Below are positions 1 through 8,680 of a stretch of DNA of 64,000 nucleotides, one piece after another. Every line of letters starts with the position of its first letter. Position 1 is the first letter of the stretch. The notes under the pieces are model-generated. The model saw only the letters and a program-made list of their open reading frames with translations, was not told the origin of the DNA and searched no databases. Location: positions 6,076,001-6,140,000 of the forward strand of contig NZ_CP109592.1 of NCBI RefSeq assembly GCF_036250675.1. Direction: 5' to 3'. A program made the position numbers and the translations under genes. The stretch comes from Streptomyces sp. NBC_01689. GTDB taxonomy: Bacteria > Actinomycetota > Actinomycetes > Streptomycetales > Streptomycetaceae.

Positions 1-1765
1 AGACACCGCCGGCGCGGACGTAGCGGTCGACCTTGCGGTTCTTCTTGTCGAGGTGGCTCATCACCTGGTCGTCGACGGCCTTCACGAAGGCGTCCTGCCG
101 GGGCCGCTGCAGGGTGGTCGTGATGCGGTAGCCGCCGGTCTGCAGGGTGTCCTCGTCGATGATCTTGTGTTCGACGAGGTAGTCGTTCACGGCCTTGACG
201 ACGTAGCCGCGCTGCCCTGACATGCCGGTGGCGATCACCGACTGCTTGGGCTCGGGGAAGGTGACCGCGCCGCGTGCGGCCGGGGTCAGCCACTGCTTCT
301 TGACCATGCCGTCGAGGACGTAGTTCCAGCGGGCCTCGGCCGCGGCCTTGTTCTCGGGGTGCGCGATCACGTCGTACTCGCTCGGCGCGTTCAGGAGCGC
401 GGCGAGGTACGCGCCCTGACCGACCGTCAGGTCCTGTGCGTCGACGCCGTAGTAGGCCTGGGCGGCGGCCTGGATGCCGTAGGCGTTGCGGCCGTAGTAG
501 CTGGTGTTGAGGTAACCCTCGAGGATGTCGAACTTGCTCTGCTGGCGGTCGAGCTTGATGGAGATGAAGAACTCCTTCACCTTCCGGGTGGCCGTCTGCT
601 CCTGGCCCAGGTAGTAGTTCTTCACGTACTGCTGGGTGATCGTCGATCCGGACTGCTTGCCCTTGCCGGTGACGGTGTTCCAGCCGGCCCGGAGCATCGC
701 CTTGGGGTCGATGGCGGACTCGGTGTAGAAGTCCCGGTCCTCGGCGGCGAGCGCGGCGTGCTGGGCGTCCTCGGAGATCTGCGCGAGCGACACGTTCTCG
801 CGGTTGACCTCGCCGTCGCGGGCCAGCTGGCTGCCGTCCGCGTAGAGGTAGACGTTGCTCTGCTTGGTCGCGGCGGCGTTCGCGGGCGGGATCTTGACCA
901 GGTAGTAGCCGAGGGCGAAGAGGCCGATCACGACCAGGACGAGGCCGACGAACGTGCCGAGGAGCATCCGCCAGGTGGGGACGAGGCGTCTCCAGCCGGT
1001 GCGCTTCCGCTTCGCCTTCTTCCCCGGCTTCCCGGACGGTGCGGGTGCCGCTGTCCCCTCCGGGTTCGCGGATCCTCCCGGCTGTCCCGGCTGTCCCGGC
1101 TGCCCGGGCCGTCCCGGCTGTCCCTGCGGCACGTGGTGCCGTGCGGTTTGGGGTCCCTCCTCGGACCGGGGTCCGCGCGCGGTCGCGGGATCTTCCGGGT
1201 TCCCGGGGTGCCCTGGCGTCTGGTGGTCCTGGGCCGCCAGGGGGCCCTGAGCCGCAAGGGGTCCCCCCGCTGCCAGGGGGCCCTGTCCCTTCTGGGGTCC
1301 CTGCGCCCTACGGGGTCCCTCCGGTGTCGCGCGGTCCCGCGGTGTCCACGGCCCCTCCGGCCGTGCGGCTCCTCCCGGCCCCGCGGCCTCCTCCGCGTTC
1401 GCGGCCTTCTCCGGCTCCGGGCCGTCTCCCGGGCGTGCGGCTTCTTCCGGCTTCGCGCCGTCTCCCGGGCGTGCGGTCTCCTCCGGCCGTCCGGTCCGGT
1501 CCGGCGTCCCCGACGGCTGCGGCTCCGCCGACGACTCCGGCCTCCCCGTTCCCCCGGGCGCCCCGGCCTCCCCGGGCTTCTCCGGTGCCTGCGGCTGCTC
1601 CCGCCGTTCCCGCTGCTCCGGCTGCTCCGGCTTCCTCGGACCCTCCGGCCTTCCGGGCGGGTCCCCCGGCTCACCGGGTCCGCCGGGTGCCGCCTGGGCA
1701 GCCGGCTCGGGCCCCCTCGGTGCCCAGCCCTGGTTGTGCTCCTGCGGCTGTGGCTTGTCGCTCAT
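1..1765 (-). CDS. Class A penicillin-binding protein (transglycosylase/transpeptidase), C-terminus outside window
   Basis: Bifunctional peptidoglycan synthase anchored in the membrane. From the ATG at 1765 the first ~245 residues are a cytoplasmic, Pro/Gly/Glu/Arg-rich low-complexity tail, followed by a basic stretch and one transmembrane helix (about 955-895). The glycosyltransferase family 51 domain follows, with AAEDRDFY carrying the catalytic Glu, and GSTITQQYVKNYYL. The downstream region begins the linker to the transpeptidase domain, which is cut by the window edge, so the SxxK motif cannot be checked. An inverted repeat at 1790-1809 lies just upstream. The family assignment is firm; the tail makes it longer than typical bacterial class A PBPs. 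Confidence 0.93.
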   Translation of the reverse strand, partial: MSDKPQPQEHNQGWAPRGPEPAAQAAPGGPGEPGDPPGRPEGPRKPEQPEQRERREQPQAPEKPGEAGAPGGTGRPESSAEPQPSGTPDRTGRPEETARPGDGAKPEEAARPGDGPEPEKAANAEEAAGPGGAARPEGPWTPRDRATPEGPRRAQGPQKGQGPLAAGGPLAAQGPLAAQDHQTPGHPGNPEDPATARGPRSEEGPQTARHHVPQGQPGRPGQPGQPGQPGGSANPEGTAAPAPSGKPGKKAKRKRTGWRRLVPTWRMLLGTFVGLVLVVIGLFALGYYLVKIPPANAAATKQSNVYLYADGSQLARDGEVNRENVSLAQISEDAQHAALAAEDRDFYTESAIDPKAMLRAGWNTVTGKGKQSGSTITQQYVKNYYLGQEQTATRKVKEFFISIKLDRQQSKFDILEGYLNTSYYGRNAYGIQAAAQAYYGVDAQDLTVGQGAYLAALLNAPSEYDVIAHPENKAAAEARWNYVLDGMVKKQWLTPAARGAVTFPEPKQSVIATGMSGQRGYVVKAVNDYLVEHKIIDEDTLQTGGYRITTTLQRPRQDAFVKAVDDQVMSHLDKKNRKVDRYVRAGGV

Positions 1766-1789
1766 CTGTCTGCCGGACTCCTGTTTCAC

Positions 1790-1809
1790 GTCGTACGCAC
1801 CCGTACGAC
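1790..1809. promoter_or_regulatory. Inverted repeat upstream of the PBP gene
   Basis: GTCGTACG and CGTACGAC are perfect 8-base arms around a 4-base spacer, 25 bases upstream of the PBP start and in the 212-base gap to the divergent ABC permease. It could be an operator or a leader hairpin. No regulator is identified. Confidence 0.35.
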
Positions 1810-1977
1810 CTCATACGCCGTGTGCGCCCCCCTGTTGAAGACTGTCGCACCCGGCGTTCCGTTCCCGGATTCCGGCACGCGTCGCGCCGGAAAATGCCTG
1901 GCAGCGAGCGCCGCCGTGGGACTAGGCTCCTGCGCTTCGGCCGAAAACGGCTTTCCCGGTGCAAGGAGGACTTCCTC

Positions 1978-2778
1978 GTGGGGACAGGGCGGTTGTACAC
2001 GGCCGTCGCCCTGGGCGGGTTCCGGCGCTACGCCACCTACCGGACGGCGACGGCCGCCGGTGTGTTCACGAACACCGTCTTCGGGCTCATCCTGGCGTAC
2101 ATCATGACCGCGCTGTGGGACGAGAAACCGCACCTCGGCGGCTACGACCAGGCGCAGGCGCTCTCCTACGTGTGGCTCTCCCAGGCGCTGCTCATGGTCG
2201 TCGCCACCATGGGCGGCGGCTTCGAGGACGAGCTCCTGGAGCGCATCCGTACGGGTGACATCGCGATCGACCTCTACCGTCCGGCGGACCTCCAGCTGTG
2301 GTGGCTGGCCCAGGACGTGGGACGGGCGCTGTTCCATCTGCTGGGGCGCGGAGTGGTGCCGCTCGTGTTCGGCGCGCTCTGTTTCGAGCTGGCGCTGCCG
2401 TCCGACCCGCTGACCTGGCTGGCGTTCCTGGTGTCGGTCGCCCTCGGGGTGCTGGTCAGTTTCTCCCTCCGCTATCTCGTCGCCCTGTCCGCCTTCTGGC
2501 TGCTGGACGGGGCGGGGACGGCCCAGATGTCCATGATCGCGGGCGTCTTCTGCTCGGGCATGCTGCTGCCGCTGAACGTCTTCCAGGGTGTGCTGGGCGA
2601 GGTGGTGCGCGCGCTGCCCTGGTCCTCGCTGATCCAGGCGCCCGTGGACGTGCTGCTGGGCACGGCGGACCCGCTCGGCACGTACGCGTTCCAGGCGGCG
2701 TGGGCGGTCGGGCTGCTGACGCTCGGACGGCTTCTCCAGTCGGCGGCGACGCGAAGGGTGGTGGTGCAGGGTGGCTAG
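1978..2778 (+). CDS. ABC-2 type transporter permease (DUF990-like), first subunit
   Basis: Integral membrane subunit of an export-type ABC system, about 266 residues with six predicted hydrophobic segments. The GTG at 1978 is chosen because AAGGAGGA lies 7 bases upstream; the longer in-frame extension is an antisense shadow of the PBP tail. It overlaps the next permease by 8 bases and the ATPase follows, so the three genes form one translationally coupled operon. The family resembles permeases annotated as viologen-exporter-like in actinomycetes. The substrate cannot be told from sequence. Confidence 0.88.
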   Translation: MGTGRLYTAVALGGFRRYATYRTATAAGVFTNTVFGLILAYIMTALWDEKPHLGGYDQAQALSYVWLSQALLMVVATMGGGFEDELLERIRTGDIAIDLYRPADLQLWWLAQDVGRALFHLLGRGVVPLVFGALCFELALPSDPLTWLAFLVSVALGVLVSFSLRYLVALSAFWLLDGAGTAQMSMIAGVFCSGMLLPLNVFQGVLGEVVRALPWSSLIQAPVDVLLGTADPLGTYAFQAAWAVGLLTLGRLLQSAATRRVVVQGG

Positions 2779-3712
2779 CGCGGCGGACGGCACGGCGGAC
2801 AGCGCGGCGGGCGGCACGGCGGACGTTGCGGGGGGTGAGCGGTCCCGGACGACCCGGATCCCGCGGCAGGCCGGGGATCCGTGGGCCCGGCAGGGGACGT
2901 ACGCCCGGCTGCGCGACGGTCTGGGCGCCTACCGCATGATCGCCGCCATGTGGATCCGCTCCACGATGGCCTATCGCGCCTCCTTCGCGATGACCACCTT
3001 CGGCAACTTCGCGGCGACCGGCCTCGACTTCGTCGCGATCCTGCTGATGTACTCGCAGATCGACCGGCTCGGCGGCTACGACCTGCCCGAGGTCGCCTTC
3101 CTGTACGGGGTCTCGGCCATCGCGTTCGGACTCACGGACCTCGCGCTCGGATCGATGGACCGGCTCGGGCGCCGGGTGCGGGACGGCACGCTCGACACGC
3201 TGCTGGTGCGGCCCGTGCCCGTGCTCGCGCAGGTCGCGGCGGACCGCTTCGCGCTGCGCAGGCTCGGCCGGATCACGCAGGGACTGGTGGTCTTCGGTTA
3301 CGCGGTCACCGCGCTCGACCTCACCTGGACGCCGCTCAAGGTGCTGCTGGTGCCGCTGATGGTGCTGAGCGGTGCCGCGATCTTCTCGGCCGTGTTCGTG
3401 GCGGGCGCGGCCTTCCAGTTCGTCGCGCAGGACGCCTCCGAGGTGCAGAACTCCTTCACGTACGGCGGCAGTACGCTCCTGCAGTACCCGCCGACCGTCT
3501 TCGCCAAGGACCTGGTGCGCGGGGTCACCTTCGTGCTTCCGCTCGCCTTCGTGAACTGGCTGCCCGCGCTCTACGTCCTGGGGCGGCCGTATCCGCTCGA
3601 CCTGCCCGCCTGGGTCGCCTTCGCACCACCGCTGGTCGCGGCGGCCTGCTGCGCACTGGCAGGGGTCGCCTGGCGGGCGGGACTTCGTTCCTATCGCAGC
3701 ACGGGGAGCTGA
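2771..3712 (+). CDS. ABC-2 type transporter permease, second subunit
   Basis: A 313-residue membrane protein starting at a GTG that overlaps the end of the first permease. The first ~50 residues are low complexity (Ala/Gly/Asp, then Arg-rich); residues 60-310 hold about six hydrophobic segments. The pair of different permeases with one ATPase is the usual make-up of DUF990-type exporters. A later start near residue 57 (MIAAMWIRSTMAYRA) would give a more typical family length and cannot be excluded. Confidence 0.86.
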   Translation: MASAADGTADSAAGGTADVAGGERSRTTRIPRQAGDPWARQGTYARLRDGLGAYRMIAAMWIRSTMAYRASFAMTTFGNFAATGLDFVAILLMYSQIDRLGGYDLPEVAFLYGVSAIAFGLTDLALGSMDRLGRRVRDGTLDTLLVRPVPVLAQVAADRFALRRLGRITQGLVVFGYAVTALDLTWTPLKVLLVPLMVLSGAAIFSAVFVAGAAFQFVAQDASEVQNSFTYGGSTLLQYPPTVFAKDLVRGVTFVLPLAFVNWLPALYVLGRPYPLDLPAWVAFAPPLVAAACCALAGVAWRAGLRSYRSTGS

Positions 3713-3718
3713 ACCGAC

Positions 3719-4708
3719 ATGACAACGGAACCGGTACCGGACCCGGCCGACGCCTTCATCGAACTCGACCGTGTCGAGAAGGTCTTCGACGTGCGCAAGA
3801 AGACCGGCTTCCTGCGCAGCGAGCGCCGGCAGGTGCGGGCGGTGGACTCGCTCTCCTTCACCGTGTCGCGCGGCGAGATGGTCGGCTACATCGGGCCGAA
3901 CGGCGCGGGGAAGTCGACCACCATCAAGATGCTGACCGGGATCCTCACGCCGAGCGGCGGCCGGCTGCGGGTGGCGGGCATCGACCCGTCGCGGGAGCGG
4001 ACCCGGCTCGCGCGGCGCATCGGGGTCGTCTTCGGACAGCGCACGACGCTGTGGTGGGACCTTCCGCTGATCGACTCCTACCGTCTGATGCACCGCATGT
4101 ACCGCATCCCGGAGGCCCGTTACCGCGAGAACCTCGACCGCTGCGTGGAACTCCTCGAACTGGGGGCGCTGTTGGACGTGCCGGTGCGGCAGCTGTCGCT
4201 CGGCCAGCGGATGCGCGGGGACATCGCGGCGGCGCTGCTGCACGATCCCGAGGTCCTCTACCTGGACGAACCGACGATCGGTCTGGACGTGATCAGCAAG
4301 GCCAAGGTCCGTTCGTTCCTGCGCGACCTGAACGCGGAGCGCGGTACGACGGTGCTGCTCACCACGCACGACCTCACCGACATCGAGCAGCTGTGCCGGC
4401 GGGTGATGGTGATCGACCACGGGCGGCTGATGTACGACGGCGCGCTGACCGGCCTGCACGAGGTGGGGGAGAGCGAGCGGACCCTCGTGGTGGACCTGGA
4501 GCGGGAACTGCCTCCGGTGGAGGTGGAGTCGGCGCGGGTGGTGAAGGTGGAGGGGCCCCGGCAGTGGCTGGCGTTCCCCGCGTCGGCGTCGGCGGCCGAG
4601 CTGGTGGCGCGGATCGCGGCGGCGTACCCGCTGGTGGACCTCTCGGTGCGGGAGCCGGACATCGAGGCGGTCATCAGCCGCATGTACGAGGAGAAGGCTC
4701 TCTCGTAG
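3719..4708 (+). CDS. ABC transporter ATP-binding protein (export type)
   Basis: A 329-residue ATPase that powers the two preceding permeases. Walker A is GPNGAGKSTT, the signature is LSLGQRMRGDIA, Walker B is VLYLDEPTIGLD, and the switch His is in LLTTHD. The region before Walker A (DVRKKTGFLRSERRQVRAVD) is the extended N-terminus typical of the ABC ATPases paired with DUF990 permeases. It starts 7 bases after the second permease. Confidence 0.93.
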   Translation: MTTEPVPDPADAFIELDRVEKVFDVRKKTGFLRSERRQVRAVDSLSFTVSRGEMVGYIGPNGAGKSTTIKMLTGILTPSGGRLRVAGIDPSRERTRLARRIGVVFGQRTTLWWDLPLIDSYRLMHRMYRIPEARYRENLDRCVELLELGALLDVPVRQLSLGQRMRGDIAAALLHDPEVLYLDEPTIGLDVISKAKVRSFLRDLNAERGTTVLLTTHDLTDIEQLCRRVMVIDHGRLMYDGALTGLHEVGESERTLVVDLERELPPVEVESARVVKVEGPRQWLAFPASASAAELVARIAAAYPLVDLSVREPDIEAVISRMYEEKALS

Positions 4709-4717
4709 GCTGGTCCC

Positions 4718-5635
4718 ATGACCGAGGATGTGCCTTCCCGGGGAAGCGACGACCAGCGTCCGGTGGCGCGGGCCCCCGAGCCCGCGGGACCCGAGCTGCG
4801 AGCCTCCGACGCCGATCGTGAACGGGTCGCCGAACAGCTCAGGGACGCCCTCGCGGAGGGGCGCCTCGACATGGAGGAGTTCGAGGAGCGGCTGGAGGCG
4901 ACGTTCAGGGCCCGTACGTACCGGGACCTGGCGCCGCTCACCCGCGATCTGCCGGGGCAGGCCGCCGCGGCTCCGGTGAACATGGTCAAGGAGCCCGCTG
5001 AGAGCGGGAGTTGGGCGTCCCGGATCGTGGGCGGGGAGGGTTCGTCGACGTGGGGCGTCGCGATCCTGTCCGGCTTCGAGCGCAAGGGCCGCTGGACCGT
5101 GCCGCGGCGCTTCACCTCCTTCGCCTTCATGGGCGGCGGCGAGATCGACCTGCGCGAGGCGAACTTCGCCGACCGTGAGGTCGTCGTGAACTGCGTCGCG
5201 GTGATGGGCGGGGTGAACGTCGTCGTGCCGCCCGGGGTGGAGGTCGTCGTCCGCGGCATCGGCATCATGGGCGGCTTCGACCACCGCGAGGAGGGGCGGC
5301 CGGGAGATCCCGGGGCCCCGCGCGTGATCGTCACGGGGTTCGCGTTCTGGGGCGGGGTCGGCGTCGAGCGGAAGATCACCCGCGCCGAGCGGCTGCGCCT
5401 GAGGGAGGAGCGCCGGCAGCAGAAGCTGGACCGCAAGGCCGCCCGCGGTGCGCTGGGGGGCGGCTCGCGGGACCGCCTGGACGACGTGTACGAGGCCCAT
5501 CGGGAGGCGCTCGAAGAGGCCCGGGACCTGATCCGCGAGCGCCACGAGGAACGCCGGGAGCGGCACACCGAGCGGCGTGAGCGCCATGAGGCCCGCCGCG
5601 AGGAGCGTCACCGCAGGCGCCACCACGACTTCTGA
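4718..5635 (+). CDS. DUF1707 domain protein with basic coiled-coil tail
   Basis: A 305-residue protein whose residues ~27-80 (LRASDADRERVAEQLRDALA) match the DUF1707 domain of actinobacterial SHOCT-like proteins. The middle (about 120-215) has the glycine-rich beta pattern FMGGGEIDLREA / AVMGGVNVVVPPG of the cell-wall-active antibiotic response domain. The last ~75 residues are Arg/Glu/His-rich and probably helical, ending in a His/Arg cluster. No membrane segment is obvious. It follows the ABC ATPase by 9 bases and may be cotranscribed. The function is unknown; the family suggests envelope-stress sensing. Confidence 0.8.
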   Translation: MTEDVPSRGSDDQRPVARAPEPAGPELRASDADRERVAEQLRDALAEGRLDMEEFEERLEATFRARTYRDLAPLTRDLPGQAAAAPVNMVKEPAESGSWASRIVGGEGSSTWGVAILSGFERKGRWTVPRRFTSFAFMGGGEIDLREANFADREVVVNCVAVMGGVNVVVPPGVEVVVRGIGIMGGFDHREEGRPGDPGAPRVIVTGFAFWGGVGVERKITRAERLRLREERRQQKLDRKAARGALGGGSRDRLDDVYEAHREALEEARDLIRERHEERRERHTERRERHEARREERHRRRHHDF

Positions 5636-5688
5636 GCCGGGCCGGCCCCCCGCCGGCCGGGCCGGCCCCGGCCGCAGCTCGGCCTCCG

Positions 5689-7020
5689 CTACAGCTCGGC
5701 CGGCGCCGATCCCTTCAGGTCGTCCAGGTCGAAGACCGCCGCCATCCGTTCGAAGCCACGGTCGCTCGGGTGGAGGTGGTCTCCCGAGTCGTAGTCGGAA
5801 CGGAGCCTGCGCGGGTCGTACGGGTCGCGCAGCGCCTTGTCGAAGTCGACGACGGCGTCGTACACCAGGCCCGCGCGGATCTCCTCGTTGACGGCCCGGC
5901 GGACCGCGTCGCGGCCGCTCGTGTAGCCGCGGTGGCCGCCGAAGGGCATCAGGGTGGCGCCGACGACGCGCAGGCCCCGGGAGTGCGCCTGCCGGACCAG
6001 CCGGCGCAGTCCGTCGGTGATCGTGCGCGGGTCGACCTGGCGGGGGTTGCGCAGGATGTCGTTGACGCCGAGGTCGATGACGACGGCCTTGACGTTCGTA
6101 CGGTCGAGGACGTCGCGGCGGAAGCGGTTGAGGCCGCTCGGGTTGTCGGCGGGCCGGCCGAGACCGTCGGCCAGGACCTGGTTGCCGCTGATGCCCTCGT
6201 TGACGACGCTGTAGCGCGGCACGTCCCCGGAACCGGCCGCCGCCCGCAGCCGCTCCGAAAGGGCGTCGGTCCAGCGGTGGTTGGCGCCCGTCGTGGAGGT
6301 GATGCCGTCGGTGAGCGAGTCGCCCAGCGCGACGACGGTGCCCGCGGACTCGTTGCTCAGCACGTCGAGGGCGGTCAGATAGCGCCAGTACGGCGTCTGT
6401 TCGGTGTAGGCGGTCCCGGTCGGGTCCTCGGTGCGGTCGCCCTGGGCGACGTACGAGATCTGCCGCGCGTGCTGGTGATAGGTGACCGGCCCGGACGGGG
6501 TCGGGGAGTACGTGGTCACGAGGACGTCGGTGTCGCGCGGGATCCGGATCCGCACGCCGTCGCTCATCACCTGCTGCCCCGCCGGGACGACCACCGCGGT
6601 GCTGCCGGCGAAGGTGAGGCGGCTCATGGTCCCGTCCGCCGCGGCCGCGTCGTTCTCGCTCGCGGCGACCGCGATCGACGCGTGCGTGATGCGCAGCGGC
6701 TGCTGTCCGTAGAGGTTGGAGAGGGTGATGCGGGCGTCGGTGCCGCCGACGCCGACGTGCACGACGTTGCGCACGGAGCGGCCGGCCATGCCGGCGGCCT
6801 CGGTGCCGGGTTCGGCTCCGCCGGGTGAGGCCGACCAGGCGCCGACCCAGGTACCCACGGAGGCGGGGGCCACGGAGTTGTGCGGGCCGGGGGCGCCGGC
6901 CAGGGCGCTGCGGGAGCTGTTCCCGTCGTCGGCCGCGGCTCCCACGTATATGGCTGCGGACATGGCCACGATCACGGCGACGATCGCGGCCAGCAGGGCA
7001 TAACCGTGACGCTTGGTCAT
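5689..7020 (-). CDS. Secreted or membrane-anchored SGNH/GDSL hydrolase
   Basis: A 443-residue esterase-family protein. The ATG at 7020 gives an N-terminal hydrophobic segment (residues 6-27) acting as signal peptide or anchor. The SGNH blocks are present in order: GDSL at 233-236 with nucleophile Ser235, GISGN at 276-280, GVND at ~318-321, and DHLHPSD near 425 carrying the Asp/His pair. An N-terminal beta-rich part (55-190) precedes the catalytic domain, as in many Streptomyces SGNH proteins. It is transcribed convergently with the DUF1707 gene. The natural ester substrate is unknown. Confidence 0.9.
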   Translation of the reverse strand: MTKRHGYALLAAIVAVIVAMSAAIYVGAAADDGNSSRSALAGAPGPHNSVAPASVGTWVGAWSASPGGAEPGTEAAGMAGRSVRNVVHVGVGGTDARITLSNLYGQQPLRITHASIAVAASENDAAAADGTMSRLTFAGSTAVVVPAGQQVMSDGVRIRIPRDTDVLVTTYSPTPSGPVTYHQHARQISYVAQGDRTEDPTGTAYTEQTPYWRYLTALDVLSNESAGTVVALGDSLTDGITSTTGANHRWTDALSERLRAAAGSGDVPRYSVVNEGISGNQVLADGLGRPADNPSGLNRFRRDVLDRTNVKAVVIDLGVNDILRNPRQVDPRTITDGLRRLVRQAHSRGLRVVGATLMPFGGHRGYTSGRDAVRRAVNEEIRAGLVYDAVVDFDKALRDPYDPRRLRSDYDSGDHLHPSDRGFERMAAVFDLDDLKGSAPAEL

Positions 7021-7261
7021 GCGGTGCGTGTCTCCTCGGGCGAGGGAGCCCGAGGCTCCGATGTGATGAACCCATGATGCGTCATGGGACAGGGGGCGAA
7101 GGACGGGGCCCCTTCCGGGATGTCCCTGAGACGACCCGGAGATCTCCCCGAGTTCTCCCCGCCGGAACAGACGCCGGGAACTCCTGTTCCGTTCCATGAG
7201 TCGGTCAGGAAGGGACAATGGGTACGAGATCCCGGACGGGATCGGCGAACGGGTGGAGCGC

Positions 7262-8629
7262 ATGGAACGCACAGAACCGGAAGCAGCGGACACCGAAGGG
7301 CAGCGTGCCCGGCCGGGTACGGCCGCGCACCGCACGGCGACGGCACCCGGGCCGGGCAACCGCACGATGGCCTCGTTCAGCCCCGCCGACGAGGAGAAGC
7401 AGCGCGGCGTGCGCCGGATGAAGCTGACGGCGACCGGCCTGCTGCTCCTGGTCGCGCTGGTGTACGTCCTCGCCAAGTGGGCCTCGCACGAGGGCGCGGG
7501 CCCCTGGGCCGGGTATGTCGCGGCGGCCGCCGAGGCCGGCATGGTCGGCGCGCTCGCCGACTGGTTCGCGGTCACGGCCCTCTTCCGCCATCCGCTCGGC
7601 CTGCCCATCCCGCACACCGCGATCATCCCCACGAAGAAGGACCAGCTCGGGGTGTCGCTCGGTGAGTTCGTCGGTGAGAACTTCCTCTCGGAGGAGGTGG
7701 TGCGCCAGCGTCTGCGCGCCGTCGGCATCGGCGGCAGGCTGGGCGCCTGGCTCGCCGAACCGGAGCACGCGGACCGGGTCACGGCGGAGCTGGCCACCGC
7801 CCTCAGGGGAGCCCTGACGGTCCTGCGCGACTCCGACGTGCAGGCGGTCGTCGGCGAGGCGATCACGCGCCGCGCCGACGCCCAGGAGATCGCGCCCGGT
7901 ATCGGGAAGATGCTGGAGAAGGTCGTCGCGGACGGCGGTCACAAGCGGGTCGTGGACCTGATCTGCGCCCGTGCCCATGACTGGCTGGTCCTCCATGACG
8001 AGCAGGTCATGGACGCCGTGCAGGGCGGCGCGCCCGGCTGGACCCCGCGTTTCGTCGACAAGAAGGTCGGCGAGCGGGTCTACAAGGAACTGCTGCGCTT
8101 CGTCACCGAGATGCGTGACGCCCCGTCCCATCCGGCGCGCGGCGCCCTGGACCGCTTCCTCGGCGACTTCGCCGCCGACCTGCAGTCCGACACCGACACC
8201 CGTGTCCGGGTGGAGCGTCTCAAGGGCGAGGTGCTCGGCCGCGGTGAGGTCCAGGACCTGATCGCCTCCGCCTGGACGGCCGTACGATCCATGATCGTTT
8301 CCGCCGCCGAGGACGAGCGCAGCGAACTGCGTCTGCGGGTGCGGGCCTCGCTCCTGTCGCTGGGCTCCCGCATGGCGACGGAACCCAAGCTCCAGGCCAA
8401 GGTCGACCGGTGGGTCGAGGGTGCGGCGGTGTATGTCGTGACGACCTACCGCAAGGAGATCACCTCCTTGATCACCGACACCGTGGCGGGCTGGGACGCC
8501 GAGCACACGACCCGGAAGATCGAGGCGCACATCGGCCGTGACCTGCAGTTCATCCGGATCAATGGCACGGTGGTGGGATCACTGGCCGGACTGCTGATCT
8601 ACGTGGTGTCGCGGGCGCTGGGGGCGTAA
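7262..8629 (+). CDS. DUF445 family membrane protein
   Basis: About 455 residues. After a ~55-residue hydrophilic lead come a transmembrane helix (TGLLLLVALVYVLAKWA), a second hydrophobic stretch with the DUF445 hallmark AEAGMVGALADWFAVTALFRHPLGLPIPHTAIIP, a long helical domain, and a C-terminal transmembrane helix (GSLAGLLIYVVSRALG). The family (YheB/UPF0754-like) has no established biochemical function. The ATG at 7262 is preferred, but GTG 7254 or ATG 7196 in the same frame are possible because no start has a strong ribosome binding site. Confidence 0.85.
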   Translation: MERTEPEAADTEGQRARPGTAAHRTATAPGPGNRTMASFSPADEEKQRGVRRMKLTATGLLLLVALVYVLAKWASHEGAGPWAGYVAAAAEAGMVGALADWFAVTALFRHPLGLPIPHTAIIPTKKDQLGVSLGEFVGENFLSEEVVRQRLRAVGIGGRLGAWLAEPEHADRVTAELATALRGALTVLRDSDVQAVVGEAITRRADAQEIAPGIGKMLEKVVADGGHKRVVDLICARAHDWLVLHDEQVMDAVQGGAPGWTPRFVDKKVGERVYKELLRFVTEMRDAPSHPARGALDRFLGDFAADLQSDTDTRVRVERLKGEVLGRGEVQDLIASAWTAVRSMIVSAAEDERSELRLRVRASLLSLGSRMATEPKLQAKVDRWVEGAAVYVVTTYRKEITSLITDTVAGWDAEHTTRKIEAHIGRDLQFIRINGTVVGSLAGLLIYVVSRALGA

Positions 8630-8680
8630 CCACCTCGCGGCGGGGAATCCGGTCAGGGTTCGTCGAACGGAGAGGGAGCG

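Noticed and set aside
359..2107. 582-codon plus-strand frame
   Set aside because: It is antisense to the PBP gene, whose domains and codon pattern are clear.
5637..5688. GGCCGGCC-rich hairpin after the DUF1707 gene
   Set aside because: Several overlapping pairings are possible in this simple GC sequence, so no single terminator structure could be supported.
2456..7075. 1539-codon open frame on the minus strand
   Set aside because: It runs antisense across the ABC operon and DUF1707 gene and out of frame with the SGNH gene. Its Arg/Pro/His-rich composition is the usual shadow of high-GC genes.
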